Positions 41,648 through 52,962 are shown, counted from the first letter of the stretch. The stretch is 64,000 nt of DNA from Diplonema japonicum (GCA_964019335.1 OZ025700.1:124001-188000), one strand, 5' to 3'. Numbers and translations: made by a program. The notes: a model not told the origin generated them from the sequence alone.

Positions 41648-43271
41648 TTACTTGGGTTTCGTCTTCCCTGCCCCGGTGCAGCATCCAAAGAATCCGCTTG
41701 GTTTTTGTTGAACCTGCTTCCTCGCTGGCTTTGCAGGCTTTTTTTGCTGCGGGGGAGGTGGGGGTGCTGGTTCTGCAAGGAGGAGTCTTGCCTTCAGCGT
41801 CTTTTCATCACACAAGAGCCCCAGGTCATCCCTACCGACCAGGCAGCTTACTGTAAAAATAAGGTGCACTGGAGTATAATAGTCAAATTGTGTGTGGTCA
41901 GTCACCGTCACCACGAGGTTGGGCATTGTGAAGAATCCCATTTGGTCCACAATTGACTCGCCCCCCTCTAGCGCAATGAAGCTGGTAGTTGTAGATGCAG
42001 TCAGCCTGACCTCAAAATCTTCGGTGAACGTAGAATCTCTTCCTTTGCTATCGACAAGCTGGAACGTAAGTTCTGGAAGCTTCGCTATGGCCACCTGTAC
42101 ACCGTCTACAAACTCCGGCTTGATAATCATCTTTCTAACCTGACAAAAAAAAATCTTTTTTTCAAAAAAAAATCCAGCATACCCCACCCCCGTTCTTAAA
42201 ATAGCATTTATCGGTGTACTTGATATTGCTGGCCTCGCTGTAGAACCAATCCTTGAGTTGCTCCTGCGTCATCTCGTCCCCACCACAAGGGAGGACGAGT
42301 TTGATCTCTTGCGTGCAGTATGGGCAGTTGTACACGTTCCTTTTTTTTTTTTTTTTTCTTTTTTTTTTTTCCCCACCCAACACATACTTATATCTCAAGA
42401 ACCTCAGCAAGCAAACGTAGTGGTAGTTGTGGGAACAGCTTGTTGTGAGCCCTTCGTTGTTGATGATGGTGTCGAGGCAGATTGGGCACTCGTCGTCTTC
42501 GTCAACAGGTGCTGGGGTAATCTTGTTCATAGACTGGTGGAGGCCCCTCATGGAGTCGGAAGAGTGAAGTATAAACTGTTCATTTTGCTTGGCCATGTTG
42601 ATGGTGCCGCTGCCTCGCAGCCTGATGGCGCTTTGATGTGCTGCGTCGAGCATGCGAGTAAGCCCCGCATCACGTTTCATTTCATAGATGGGCTCGATCG
42701 AGATACTTTGGCTTCTCCCGGATCGCATCCGAAATTCCACTGTTGTGCTCTTTCTCCGTTGAAGGATTGCTGTGTTGTTCATTCCACTGTACCCGCTTAG
42801 CCCGCCGAGGGTGTTGTTGTGCACCGTAAGCTTGTCCTGATCCTCGCTCCGGCTTCTTGTTACACTGCTAGCACTACTATGGGAACTGCAGTCTCCCGTT
42901 GTTTGCAAGCTCTGTTCGTGCCTTCCAAGCTCTGCAGGAGGTGGTGTTGGTAAGAGATCGATATCCAGCTTTGAATCCAGCTTTGAATCTGGTGTTGCCG
43001 AGAAGGGCTGGGTTGAAGGTGTAGCTGCGGGTTCCTGGTTGGGAACCGGTGTGGAAACCGGGACCTCCTCTTCAGGAACGGGTTTTGTTTCTTCGGGAAT
43101 AGGTGTGGCAGGAATTTCTTGTTCTTCCGGGGCCGGAACCTCCTCTTCAGGAACCGGTTTTGTTTCTTCGTGAACAGATGTGGCAGGAATTTCTTGTTCT
43201 TCCGTGGCCGGAACCTCCTCTTCAGGAAGGGATTTGGTCGGAACCTCCTCTTCGGGAAGGGGCGTCGCCAT
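41648..43271 (-). CDS. RING-finger protein with Glu/Pro repeat N-terminus, three exons
   Basis: Exons in transcript order are 43271-42388, 42339-42183 and 42139-41648, giving 510 residues. Introns are 48 nt (GTATGT, poly(A)-rich, AAG end) and 43 nt (GTATGC...CAG). Residues 1-80 repeat units such as PVPEEEVPAPEEQEIPATP. The RING spans about 255-310: CPICLDTI, then CSHNYHYVC, and after removal of intron 1 the final pair as CPYC with a normal 12-residue gap. Without splicing a Lys-rich insert would break the RING, which supports the intron. The C-terminal 160 residues form a beta-rich domain of unknown type and end with GFFGCCTGAGK, a possible palmitoylation site. It is probably a membrane-tethered E3 ubiquitin ligase; no substrate is indicated. 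Confidence 0.75.
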
Positions 43272-43283
43272 TGTGGGACCCTT

Positions 43284-43328
<45 letters not shown>

Positions 43329-43391
43329 TGTTAATGTGGTTGTGAAATAATATTCTTTTTGAAAAAAAAAAAAAAAAAAAAAAAACTATTT

Positions 43392-43811
43392 CTAGGAGAA
43401 GAAACACCTTGTTGTTTGTCGGGCAAACACGGTGTTGTTGTTGATAAAAAGACTTTCGATGACCATGTTCCCCGATAGTGCCTCTGGGGGTATCATGTCG
43501 GGGGCTGCTTTCATCGTTGCCGTCCAAGTGTTTGTCGAATTGGGGATCACGTAGCCAAACGTGAAGTTCCACGCCTCGAGCTCTTCCCCCCCGAGCAGCA
43601 CCTTCTGCTGGATTCGAAGCATCTGGTGCTCTTCTTTGCTGCTGAAGCTCATTGCTCTGTTCACCACCCCGCACTTCACGACGCTTGTCGGAAGCGTCAC
43701 AGTCATCTCTTCTTTGAACGGGTCCACTCCATTCCAATCCACCTTGCACAACTCCTCACCTGTCTCCTCATTGGAAAATGCTAGCCAGTTAATTTGGATC
43801 CCGTGATCCAT
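43392..43811 (-). CDS. PDE6D: PDE6D, prenyl-binding protein (PrBP/delta)
   Basis: A single exon of 139 residues, close to the usual 150 of the family. The beta-sandwich is recognisable through QINWLAFSNEETGE near the start, SFSSKEEHQMLRIQQKV, then WNFTFGYVIPNSTNTW, which contains the family hallmark V-I-P-N-S-T-N-T-W. The end, FARQTTRCFFS, matches the last strand. PDE6D binds farnesyl or geranylgeranyl tails of small GTPases and other cargo and delivers them to cilia, with release by ARL2/ARL3. Its presence fits a flagellated cell. It is about 120 bp from the RING gene, in the same direction. Confidence 0.9.
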   Translation of the reverse strand: MDHGIQINWLAFSNEETGEELCKVDWNGVDPFKEEMTVTLPTSVVKCGVVNRAMSFSSKEEHQMLRIQQKVLLGGEELEAWNFTFGYVIPNSTNTWTATMKAAPDMIPPEALSGNMVIESLFINNNTVFARQTTRCFFS

Positions 43812-44045
43812 TTCCTTTCTTCCCCCTACCCCCTGCTTATGTGTGTTTTGTGTTTTTTTTTTTTTTTTTTTTTGTTTTCCCCTTCTTTTTCCAGCAAGAA
43901 TCTCATCGAGAACAAAAAATAAAAAAAAAATATAAAAAATATTTTTTTTTTTTTCTGATTTTTTTTTTTTTTTTTGGTTTATTTTTTTTTTTTCAATGTT
44001 TCACTTTCGCCTTATTTTGTTTTTTTCTCCTGAAGAGAAAACAGC

Positions 44046-44417
44046 TCACAGGGCAAGAGCGAACCTCCTCTGGGGGAAGGCAGCGGCCATCCTGGCGTCA
44101 CGTGCGGTCTTCCTGGAGAACTCGTGGTGCTTGAGGGCCCTCCTCTTGGCGCGGGTCTGCTTCCTCTTGAGGTCGGTAGGCCTGAACTTCTTGCCCCTGT
44201 AAAGCTTCCTGAGGGCGGTCCTCTGGTTGCAGTTGAGCACGGTAAGGGTCTTGGCAACCGACTTCCTCACGGTCTTGATCTTCGACACCTTTGAGGCGGG
44301 TCCGCCGGTCACCTGGGCCACCTTCAGGGCGCTGAGCTCGGTCTTCAAATCGTCCAGCTGCTTGAGAAGCTCCTCCTTACCCTTGGTCCTGAGCTCGTGG
44401 GATTTAACCTTAACCAT
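44046..44417 (-). CDS. RPL35: 60S ribosomal protein uL29 (RPL35)
   Basis: A single exon of 123 residues, the exact usual length for the family. It starts MVKVKSHELRTKGKEELLKQ, followed by the two-helix hairpin (LDDLKTELSALKVAQ) and the basic tail RKSVAKTLTVLNCNQR and KKFRPTDLKRKQTRA. uL29 sits at the peptide exit tunnel of the large subunit and helps recruit the signal recognition particle and nascent-chain factors. GC-rich third positions, unlike the flanks, suggest high expression. This is one of the safest calls in the window. Confidence 0.95.
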   Translation of the reverse strand: MVKVKSHELRTKGKEELLKQLDDLKTELSALKVAQVTGGPASKVSKIKTVRKSVAKTLTVLNCNQRTALRKLYRGKKFRPTDLKRKQTRAKRRALKHHEFSRKTARDARMAAAFPQRRFALAL

Positions 44418-44704
44418 TTTGTGAGTGAAAAAAAGGCGAAAAGGGGTTCAACTGTGAGTGGGAAAATACTTTTTGTCGAGGCAAGGAGAAAAATATATTG
44501 GAATAATAATAATAAAAAAAAAAAAAAACTCTATATGGAGGAGGGAAAAAGGGGGAAAAAAATCTTAATTTATAAAAAGGAATAATAAAAAAATAAAATA
44601 AAAAAACGTTGAGGGGAAAAAAATGTTAGGAAAAAAAAAAAAATAGAATATCTAAACAACAACAACAGCGGGACTAAACAAAAACAAAAAAAAAAAATCA
44701 AAAT
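44418..44704. other. A-rich spacer
   Basis: Mostly A tracts with short (AAT)n and (ACA)n stretches. No gene. Confidence 0.5.
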
Positions 44705-46400
44705 CTAGAAAGAGGAATTTGTTGGGTGTGAAAGCCCAGGGGGGAGCGCACCAGAGGGATACGTCATACGGGGGAGGAGAAGTGACCCATCGTCCGAATC
44801 TGAGTCGTCCGCGGTGCGCGCAAGGAGGGCAGCGGTAGCAGCGTCGAGAGAACCAGTGACGCCAGCCTGCAGAGAGGTTGCAACACCTTGTTGTTGCTGC
44901 TGTTGCTTGCGAGCTTGGATCTCAAGCTGTCGCAGTTTAACACGTTCTTCAAGCTCTGCGTTCTGCCCTGCCATTTTCCTGAACTCTTCATTCTCGATTA
45001 TCATCATCTCCATCTCTTCAAGGGACTGAGGGAACTGCAAGAACACCGCACTTATGTTGTTCACATTTCGCTCAAACATAGCGAGCCTCAGCTTCAGCTT
45101 CTGTATCTCATCATCTCGCATCGCGATTAGATCGTCTTTCTGCTTCAACTGCGCCTCCAGTGCAGTCAGCCCGGCAATACGCTGTTCCAGGTTCGACATT
45201 TCTGAGGCTAATTCTGTCGTGCTTTGAGCTCTTTTCAGCTCTTCCACAGCCATTTCCATGCGGCCTTGTACCTCGCCCAGAAGCCCGGTGAACTGAAGAA
45301 AGAAATTTTAGTGTTGGAGGAAGAAGAAGAAGAAAAAAAAAAAAAAAAATACCTGCCGCCTCTCATCCAAAAGAATATCCAGTTGTTGCAGCTTCGATTT
45401 CAACGACATGTTCTCACGGGAGAGCAAGTCCAGCTCGTGGTTGGTGCGCGACACCTATTATTCATTGAATTTTGTTGAATTTAAAAAAAAAAGATTTTTT
45501 TTTATAATAATAAAAGTACCTGTTGGACCTGATGCTGAAGCTGTTCTGAAATATCGACGAAGTTCGCCTGCAGCTGTCTGATCTTGCCCTCCCTGCTGTC
45601 GAGCGACTCGCAGAGGGTGCTTGTTTCTTTTCGGTGTTCCCTCCCGCAGATTTGCTCGGCCTTGGTGCGGGAGATTGTTTCCCGCTCCAGGTTGAGGACT
45701 TTCGTTTTGTAGCGCTCTAGAATGGTGTTCATGCGCGAGATATCTTGCATGAGCTTCAGCTTGTCCGCACTGAGCTCTTGTACGGAGGCATCTCGTTGGG
45801 AGAGATCGTTTTGTAGCTGGTTGATATTTGTCATGAGGTGTTCGATGTTGTGTTGCATCTCAGTGTGGGAATTTGTGGTGTCGATGCGTTGGTTTTGCAT
45901 TGTTTCCTTCATCTTTTGGATTCTGTGCTTGAGGAGAGCGTTTTGCTTTACGATGATCTGGCATTCGTTGGCCTGGTCTTCATGCCGTCTTAGCTGTCTC
46001 TGAGCCTCGTTCAGTTCTTGTTTCAATTTTTCGTTGTCCTCCCTCATCTGGTCCACCACTATGCTGTATTGTTTCTCCTTCGAAACAGAACCTTCCCCTG
46101 CGTCGCCCAGATCAAACAGTCCCTTTGGTTTGTCGCCGATCTCTTCCGGACCAGCTCCGCCCGACTGTTGCATGTTGTTCCAGACATAGTCGCCCAGGCT
46201 GTTCTTCAGTTCGATGTACTTCTCCTCCGCTTGCGACAGGGATTTTTTAAGCATTTCGATCTCTTCCTGAAGAGACATTTCCCGCTCCTTTAAAGCGTTC
46301 TTCTCCTTCAGCACCTGGCAGATGTGGTGTGCTCTCTTGATATCAATATCCTTCTGAGGCCCGATCTCGTGAAGCATCGTGGAAAGCCTTTCGATTTCCT

Positions 46401-46433
<33 letters not shown>

Positions 46434-47924
46434 CCCCTTCATATACCTGCTTGCTGTTTTGGAGATCTTCAGTGGCCGATTTTAACTTGTCTTTCCAGTA
46501 TTTCGTGACTTTTTCAATGTCGTTGCCCATGCCGGTCTGTGGGTTGTCAATAAAATCGTTCGAAAAAAAGAGCATACCCCCTTTGTGTTGTTCGAAAGTG
46601 CCTCATTGAGGGCCATCTGCAGGCTCTCGTTCTCCATCATCAGCGATTCCACTGATGCGTCGAGACCGCCGGGCAACGGCGCCACTTCGTTCGCTTCCAG
46701 CATTCCCGCGGCGTCCGGCGCGGTGCCCACCAGCTCCGTCAGAGCTTGTTTGTACATTCCTTCGAAGTCCGCCATGTCCGCCGCGCCAGCTCCGTGGTCT
46801 CTCTGCCTGAACTTCTCTCTGAATAAAATCCCGATCCTCTGCCTGAAGATCGTTCCCACTGATTGGATGTACTTAATCTTCTTCTTCAGATGCTCGACTT
46901 CCTGTTGTGCACTCAGGTGCTCCTCGTCCTGTTCTACGCCTTGCACCATGTCCGTCGCCTCTTCGGTGTTCGCTTTCAAGTACGACACGCTCTCCCACAC
47001 TCGGATGTTGTGGCCTTCGTCGTTGACGACCCACACCTTGGTGACTTCTTTTTTATGTGAGACAAAGGCATTCCTCCCTGTGAGGGGCGCCGTGGTGGGG
47101 AGGGTTTGGAGAGCGGTGTGGGTTCTGCTACAGAAAACGGTGCATGTGTGCTGGTCGCATATGGACCACACGCGGGCTTCTGTGGGGAGGTACAGGAGTT
47201 GAAGGATGTTTCGGCCCTGATGCAGGGCACGGATGGCCGTGAGCGGGTCCGTGGGGTGCCCCGTGTTGAAGATCACAATGCCGCGGTCAGTGGCAGACCA
47301 CAACTGGTCCTGCTTGGGGACATAGACTAGAGACTTGCTTCCACCTTCACAACAATACTCCCACTTCCCATCGGCGTTCCATATCCTGACGTGCCCTCTG
47401 CTGCCCGAGTAAAGCTGCAGCTTCGATGTGTTGCTGTTGTGCGCTATGGTCTGCACGAGGTCGCCTGGGATGGGCCCGAAGAGGATCCGTGTCACGCAGA
47501 ACCGTGAAGCGTCCCATTCTACAATGTCCTTTGACGTGGCGACTGAGTAGACTCTGTCGTCAAGAACAGCCATGCTGACGATGGGGAGGGTGTCGTTGCT
47601 GTTCTGCAGCACGGTGAGGAAGGTGCCCGTGTGGTCGTACACGCTGATCATGCCGTTCTCCCTCCCGACCCACACCTTGTTCTGGACTACGGTGATGCAG
47701 CTAGGGTGCACTCCGTCGATCTTAGCAATCACATCACATGTGTCGCAGTTCCTCAAGATGATGGCCCCTGTTGTGCTCGACGTCCACACTGTTGGCTCGT
47801 CACCCTTCTCCCCCATCACAGTAGCGAACATAGGCGCGCATGGGACGGCTGAGGTGTGGTTGACCACCTCCGTGACCTCAGGGACTTTGGGCCTGTCATT
47901 CAACCCGTCATGCGTGGCATCCAT
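44705..47924 (-). CDS. WD40 beta-propeller fused to a long coiled coil, five exons
   Basis: Exons in transcript order are 47924-46578, 46536-46447, 46398-45520, 45454-45353 and 45292-44705, giving 1,001 residues. All junctions are phase 0. Introns are 41, 48, 65, 65 and 60 nt counting each border interval: 46577-46537, 46446-46399, 45519-45455 and 45352-45293 (41, 48, 65, 60). Residues about 30-330 carry seven-blade-type repeats (VWVGRENGMISVYD, YSGSRGHVRIWN, VWVVNDEGHNIRVWE). From 345 to about 950 the chain is coiled coil, with a Gln run (QQQQQQ) near 915 and an acidic DDSDSDDG patch close to the end. The architecture suits a cytoskeletal, flagellar or trafficking tether. I cannot assign a named family. 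Confidence 0.75.
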
Positions 47925-48094
47925 TCCTTGTTGCCCTGTCTATGGGTGCAGAAAGAAAATAAAAATTGGGGGAAGCAAAAAAAGAGACATTTCGATCAAG
48001 TTAAAAGAGAAGTAGAGATTTTACCCCGTTGACGCCTTTATCTCAGCCCGGGGAGCGACCAATACATAAAAAAGGAGGTTAAAGTCTTATTGTT

Positions 48095-49321
48095 CTATCC
48101 GTGTTTCGTTGTTGCTTTTTCGGCGCGGGTTTTCTCGTCGATCGCTTGCAGCTCCAAGACGCAGGACTCCTCCAGCATTTCCAGGCCCAGATCGGCCACC
48201 ACAGCTTGCAAGGTCAGCCGTTTCAAGTCCAGCTTGCGGACGGTGTCCCTAGTGGATTCGATCAGCTCTGCGAAACCGTCGAAAGAGTTAAACGCAAGCA
48301 CCTCAGCAGTGTTGTTGATCATGATGAGAAACATCACAGCAAGGGGTGCGTTGAGGGAGGGCGTTAAGAGGGATTTGATGACAACAGCAGCCTGACTCCG
48401 AACCGCACAGGGTTGTATTTCAAGAATGCATATTTCAGGCCAACAATGGGGCCAGCCTTTCGAACCGAGCACGGAGAGGAAGGTTGCAAACCCGCTGTCT
48501 GTCGGTAGTGACAGGCCCTCCGAAATCTTTTTACACCAACACGCGGCCATGTACAGCTGCAGGCCTGTATCTAAACGCATCCCGTTGATGAAGTAGTACT
48601 TTGTGCCACGTGATAGGATCCCTGTTGGCTTGCCCCGCCCATTCGTCCCGTCCATTAGCATGTTGTATTTGATCTTCAGCTCTTCCAGTTCATCTCGTGG
48701 CCCTTTTTGTTCCCCATCGTCGCTGAAGGACACCTTGTTTACGTTCTCCCACCGGATCGTCATTTCCACTTCCTCCCATTTAATTGCTGATTCGATAGCG
48801 GTGAGGTCCTCAGTGGATTTGCTTTGAACGGTGATGTCTCCTATTGGGGTTGATAGGTGGGTGGAAACCAACCTTGTGCCAATAGGGGTTTGCTTGGCCG
48901 TCCGTACGTGTCTTACATATTCATCTTCAGGGGTCGAGATCTTCATGACTTTTATAAGTGGTGGTAGGTCTGCAGTTGTCTCTGTTGTGGACACCTTTGT
49001 GATCTTTACCTTCTCGAAGATTTCCTTCCAGCATGGGTCCATTGTAGGGAGTCGCTGTTGGACCCTTCCTGCTACATCTTCTACAGTGAGCATTTCGTTG
49101 GACACCCTGGTGTTGAGTGCGTCGTCGTTTTCAATGAGTTTTTGCCATTTCCCGCTGCATTTCACCGCTTTCTTCAACCCCCATCTGGGGAGGTATCTAA
49201 ACACCTCTAGGAACATGGTATCGTCTAACGGCTTGAGGCGCTTGACAGCTTTCTTTTCCTCGTTTAACAAGTCTTTCAAACGGGATCTCAACACGGTCAG
49301 GTCCGCCGCCATCTTCCCCAC
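48095..49321 (-). CDS. F-box-like protein of unknown function
   Basis: A single exon of 408 residues. Near residue 30-70, KPLDDTMFLEVFRYLPRWG and then KCSGKWQKLIEND have the Leu/Phe/Tyr-Leu-Pro ... Cys ... Trp spacing of an F-box, the SKP1-binding motif of SCF ubiquitin ligases. The rest has no repeats I recognise; it includes a Thr/Ser-rich middle and a helical C-terminus. The likeness to F-boxes is short, so the role as a ubiquitin-ligase adaptor is only suggested. Confidence 0.55.
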   Translation of the reverse strand: MGKMAADLTVLRSRLKDLLNEEKKAVKRLKPLDDTMFLEVFRYLPRWGLKKAVKCSGKWQKLIENDDALNTRVSNEMLTVEDVAGRVQQRLPTMDPCWKEIFEKVKITKVSTTETTADLPPLIKVMKISTPEDEYVRHVRTAKQTPIGTRLVSTHLSTPIGDITVQSKSTEDLTAIESAIKWEEVEMTIRWENVNKVSFSDDGEQKGPRDELEELKIKYNMLMDGTNGRGKPTGILSRGTKYYFINGMRLDTGLQLYMAACWCKKISEGLSLPTDSGFATFLSVLGSKGWPHCWPEICILEIQPCAVRSQAAVVIKSLLTPSLNAPLAVMFLIMINNTAEVLAFNSFDGFAELIESTRDTVRKLDLKRLTLQAVVADLGLEMLEESCVLELQAIDEKTRAEKATTKHG

Positions 49322-49484
49322 CCCCCACCACCCCCCCCAAAGCGTCGTAGCGGTAATATGCGCATTTTTTGATTATGGGGAAGAAAAGAAAAAAAAACGG
49401 CCAGCAGAAAGAAAAAAAATATATATATAATTGTTTACACACTTTTCTTTTTTTTTTTAAAAAAAAAAAACCTTTCCTGTTCAT

Positions 49485-50642
49485 TTAAACCTTTTTCTTC
49501 ACGTTTCGCGGACGGAAGCTCAGTGCGGATGCCACCTTCGGTTTGGGTTTGTCCTCTTTAGGCGGCAACCCTTCGGCAGGGGGGGTTTTCTTCTCCTGTT
49601 CTTTTTGCACGGGTGGCTTGGGTGTTTCTGAAATGGCCGACATTTGTTGTTTCAACTGTTCGGTGACGGGGTCGGCTGAATGGGTGGCGTTGGCTTTCGT
49701 CCACGACCGGGTGTTTCCATGTGCCTTTGTTTGCTGCCATTGTTCAAAACCTTGATTAGAGGGCGTCACCGTGACCTCCTTGCCGTTGACGACCATTCCA
49801 GACAGTTTCAACGCTTTACGTGCGGCTTCTTCGGTGGCAAACTCCACGATGGCACCACGTTTGCTGGACGTGAAAGCGAAGTGATCTATAGGACCGCATT
49901 CAAGGAGAGGGGTTTCCAGGGCCTCTCTTGCGGTGGTTTGTAGGAAGCCTTTGAGAAACAGTGTTCTGGGGTGTGAGGTCCCGTCGCCTGCTGACCACGA
50001 TGACGTGGCTATGGCAGTGGGGCGGTCGGAGACGAGAGATCGGGGTTCTACCTTAAGGATGTTTCCGAGGAATGTTTCACCGTTAGACGCCAATGCTTTG
50101 GCTGCGTCCTCCGCGCTGTTCATCTCGATGAATGCAGCACCTCGGGAGACATTCTTCCTCATTTGAATATCGACACGCGATACTGCACCCAGTTTTGCGA
50201 ATAGTGAAGTGAGCTCTTCAGATTCGACGGTTTTTGGGATGTTTGTCACGTAAACAGTGCGTTTTGCTTTTTCAATGTCTAGGGGTTTTTTGGCCGCGGG
50301 TGTTTGTTGTTGTTTTTGTTTTTTCGGGGCCGTTTCGGGTTGTTCGTCTTCGTCGGTCGAGTCATTGTCGATGTCGCAACCAAACATGCCGCCTTTGCTG
50401 CGCTTCTTGTCAGATTGCTGGTGGGCCGCCTTCCGCTTTTTTGCGCTCTGTTTCTCCAGCATCTTCACCATCTTCCCGTCCACCGGTTTTGAAACGTCAG
50501 CTGCCTCGTCCTTCGTCCCAAGCTTTCTAAGATACCCCGCATGGTTTCGACTGTCAACAGCCATTTGATTCACCGAATCATAATCCACTGCTACAACCTC
50601 GCTTGTGTCCCGTTTCTTCTCGGTTGGGGTTTTACCCGACAT
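49485..50642 (-). CDS. nuclear RNA-binding protein with two RRMs
   Basis: A single exon of 385 residues. The N-terminus is Lys-rich with KKRKAAHQQSDKKRSKGG, a likely nuclear localisation signal, followed by an acidic run. RRM1 spans about 128-205, with RNP2 VYVTNIP and RNP1 RGAAFIEM. RRM2 spans about 230-300, with LFLKGF and RGAIVEFA. The tail is Pro/Lys-rich and ends ALSFRPRNVKKKV. The layout resembles spliceosomal or rRNA-processing RRM proteins, but I cannot choose between them. An A tract of about 27 nt directly precedes the ATG on the coding strand. Confidence 0.8.
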   Translation of the reverse strand: MSGKTPTEKKRDTSEVVAVDYDSVNQMAVDSRNHAGYLRKLGTKDEAADVSKPVDGKMVKMLEKQSAKKRKAAHQQSDKKRSKGGMFGCDIDNDSTDEDEQPETAPKKQKQQQTPAAKKPLDIEKAKRTVYVTNIPKTVESEELTSLFAKLGAVSRVDIQMRKNVSRGAAFIEMNSAEDAAKALASNGETFLGNILKVEPRSLVSDRPTAIATSSWSAGDGTSHPRTLFLKGFLQTTAREALETPLLECGPIDHFAFTSSKRGAIVEFATEEAARKALKLSGMVVNGKEVTVTPSNQGFEQWQQTKAHGNTRSWTKANATHSADPVTEQLKQQMSAISETPKPPVQKEQEKKTPPAEGLPPKEDKPKPKVASALSFRPRNVKKKV

Positions 50643-50768
50643 TTTTTTTTTTTTTTTTTTTTTTTTTGCTTTTTTTTAAATTGAGTTAAAATCGTTGGGT
50701 GGGGGGGGAAAAAAATTTTTTTTTAGGGTAAAACTTTTATTTAACATAAAAAAGGGGGGGGGGGTGCG

Positions 50769-51143
50769 CTACAACGCTTTAAATAACAGAATCGCCACGT
50801 TTCCTCCAAAATACATGTACATTAGGTGCTTCAGCTCATATGTAATTTCGAAGCCGAACCCCTCTCCGATCACGCAGTGCCACGGGTGGCCGAATTTTTT
50901 GTCCATTACGTCCTTAATGAACTTCGCGGCGGCCTAGAAAAAAAAGGAAAGGTGGGGGGAAAAAGATTTTTTTTTTTTCATTTATACCTCATATTTATCG
51001 GGGTCCGGATTTTTCTCTAGCGCTGTCACCACCGTGTCCTTTGCTTCCGCCCTCATTTCTTCCGGCATATCTGTCAACTTCACCAACCCATAGTTACACG
51101 TGGCAAGATGACTTTTGTCCGTTTTACACGGTTGTATACTCAT
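50769..51143 (-). CDS. DNAL4: dynein light chain DNAL4, two exons
   Basis: Exons in transcript order are 51143-50988 and 50933-50769, giving 106 residues, the normal length. The intron is 54 nt (50987-50934, GTATAA...TAG) and contains an A tract. Exon 1 ends ALEKNPDPDKYE and includes TDMPEEMRAEA. Exon 2 starts AAAKFIKDVMDKKFG and continues WHCVIGEGFGFEITYE and MYMYFGG. These are hallmark segments of the LC8/DNAL4 family, with the DMPEEM and MDKKFG strings specific to DNAL4. It is a light chain of axonemal dynein, so the organism has, or descends from cells with, motile flagella. Neither exon alone exceeds 55 codons, so it is easily missed. Confidence 0.92.
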
Positions 51144-51203
51144 GTTTTTTTTTTTTTTTTTTGTCCTTTTCTTTTTCTCTTTTGTTCCCCATTGGTTTGA
51201 ACT

Positions 51204-51247
<44 letters not shown>

Positions 51248-51655
51248 AAGAAATCTTCTAAAAGAGGAGGACAGAGGCCCCAAATACATGAAAAAAAAAG
51301 GGGGAAATGGGATGTTTCCCTTTCTTTTTCTTTTTTTTTCCTTTTTTCTTTTCCTCTTTTTTTTTTTAACACATCAATAAGAAAAAATGAAAAACTTTGC
51401 ATTATCTTTTTTTTTCCTTCTTTTTTTTTTTTGGAGGTTTTTTTTAATTCTTTTTTCATTTTTTTTTCTTAAAAAAAAGGTGCAACAACAACAACAACAA
51501 CAAAAAAAAAAAAAAAAAAAAAAAAAAGATCTAAAAAAAAAGGCCATTTACAAAGAAAAGAAAAGAAAAAAAAAGTCTATATAGTGGAGTCTACAAAAAA
51601 AAAAATAAAAAAAGCACGTGGAACAAGGGAGTGGTTTGGATTTTTCTTTTTCTTT
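51144..51655. other. homopolymer spacer
   Basis: Poly(A) near 51,206-51,245, other A and T runs and a short (CAA)n stretch at about 51,482-51,501. No gene. Confidence 0.5.
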
Positions 51656-52962
51656 TTATTCGCTGGACTCATAGTCGCTGTCAGTACGGTACTGGAGCCT
51701 GGATAGGTAGTTTTGCATAATGAGTTTCGACTTCCGGGCGTTGGGCTCCCTGCACACACGGCCGTCCTCTTTGAAAGGCGAAGGGATGTTGTAAGCGGCT
51801 TGCATGGTGTGCACTGAGTTGGCCGTTGTATCAGCGTTGCTGATCCTCGGCTGAGGGGTAGGGAGGTTCTGCGCCCACACAGCAGTCTTGTTAATCGGCG
51901 ACTTAGGAGGGACTGCCGCAAGCAACGAACCAGTAATGTGGTTCGTGTGTTCAGGAGAGGGCGCCTTCATTTCATCATCGCTGTCGTCCTCTTCCACCCT
52001 GCTCTTTCTGTACTTCTTCCCTTTGGGGAAGAGCGGTCGGTCTGCCACCTTACAATCCACCGCCATGGCACCCATGACAGGGGCCCGCTCAACACCCATC
52101 TCAACGTCCATCCTCTCAGGTATTAAAAACGCGGAATTTTGAACGGACGGGTTCATCTCTCTGAGATTGTTCGTGCCGAGCGATACGAGAAGCTCCTCCT
52201 CCTCGTGCAGGCGTTGCATGATCCTTTTAATAAGAACAGGTTTTGTGCCGGACACTGCAGGGAGGGGGGGGGGGGGGGGGGGGATCGATTTTGAAGGGGA
52301 AAAAAAAAAATTTTTTTTTATACCTTGCATTTTCTGAACCTTAAGGTAAGCCTTCAGCCTATCGACGGTGAGGGACTCCAGCCTGCCTTCTTTCCAAATC
52401 CTGCGGACATCGTCCTTAGTCATGGTTCCGTTTGCTGTGTGGCCTACTTGGGCGGGGACACGGGGAAGGCGTTTTGCACGGTGGACGAGGGGCTCCTTTG
52501 TGTGTAGTTCTTGTTCTTCGCCTTCCTCCTCAGACGATGTGAAAGAGTAGTCCACTTCTGTGTTGTGTGTGGAACGGTGTGCGTGGTAGTGTGGGATTTC
52601 GGATTCAAGTTCTTCCTCACGAAGGGCAGGCTGGCGGTTCTTGTTTCTCCTTGGTACGAATACGGATTCGTTCTCTTCTTGGCCTTCCTCCTCCTGCTGC
52701 TGCTGCTTATGGCACATTTCGATCGCTGCAGCAGCCCTCCTCTCCATCTTCTTCCACATGGGGCCCCATACGTCTATATGTTCGATGACGCAGTTATCCT
52801 GTTTGTTTCGTTTTTTTTTTTTTTTTTTTTTTTTTTTTCCCCTTTCTTTCTATTCAATACCCTGTTTTCTTCCAATATCATGCTCACTGCTAGCATGTTG
52901 TCCAGCAGCTCAGCGATGGGGTTCTCCTCCGGGGCTTCCGATTGGTGGATCCTTCGCATCAT
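51656..52962 (-). CDS. SAP-domain protein, three exons
   Basis: Exons in transcript order are 52962-52861, 52798-52324 and 52254-51656, giving 391 residues. Introns are 62 nt (GTATTG, poly(A), CAG) and 69 nt (GTATAA, containing T and C runs, CAG). Splicing at the second intron joins LESLTVDRLKAYLKVQKMQ to VSGTKPVLIKRIMQRL, recreating a SAP helix-turn-helix (Leu-x-Val-x-x-Leu-Lys ... S-G-x-K-x-x-L-I-x-R). The N-terminus (MMRRIHQSEAPEENPIAELL) is helical, then acidic and Gln/Glu-rich. The C-terminus ends in an acidic DSDYESSE. SAP domains bind A/T-rich DNA or RNA in chromatin and RNA-processing proteins, so a nuclear role is likely. Confidence 0.75.
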
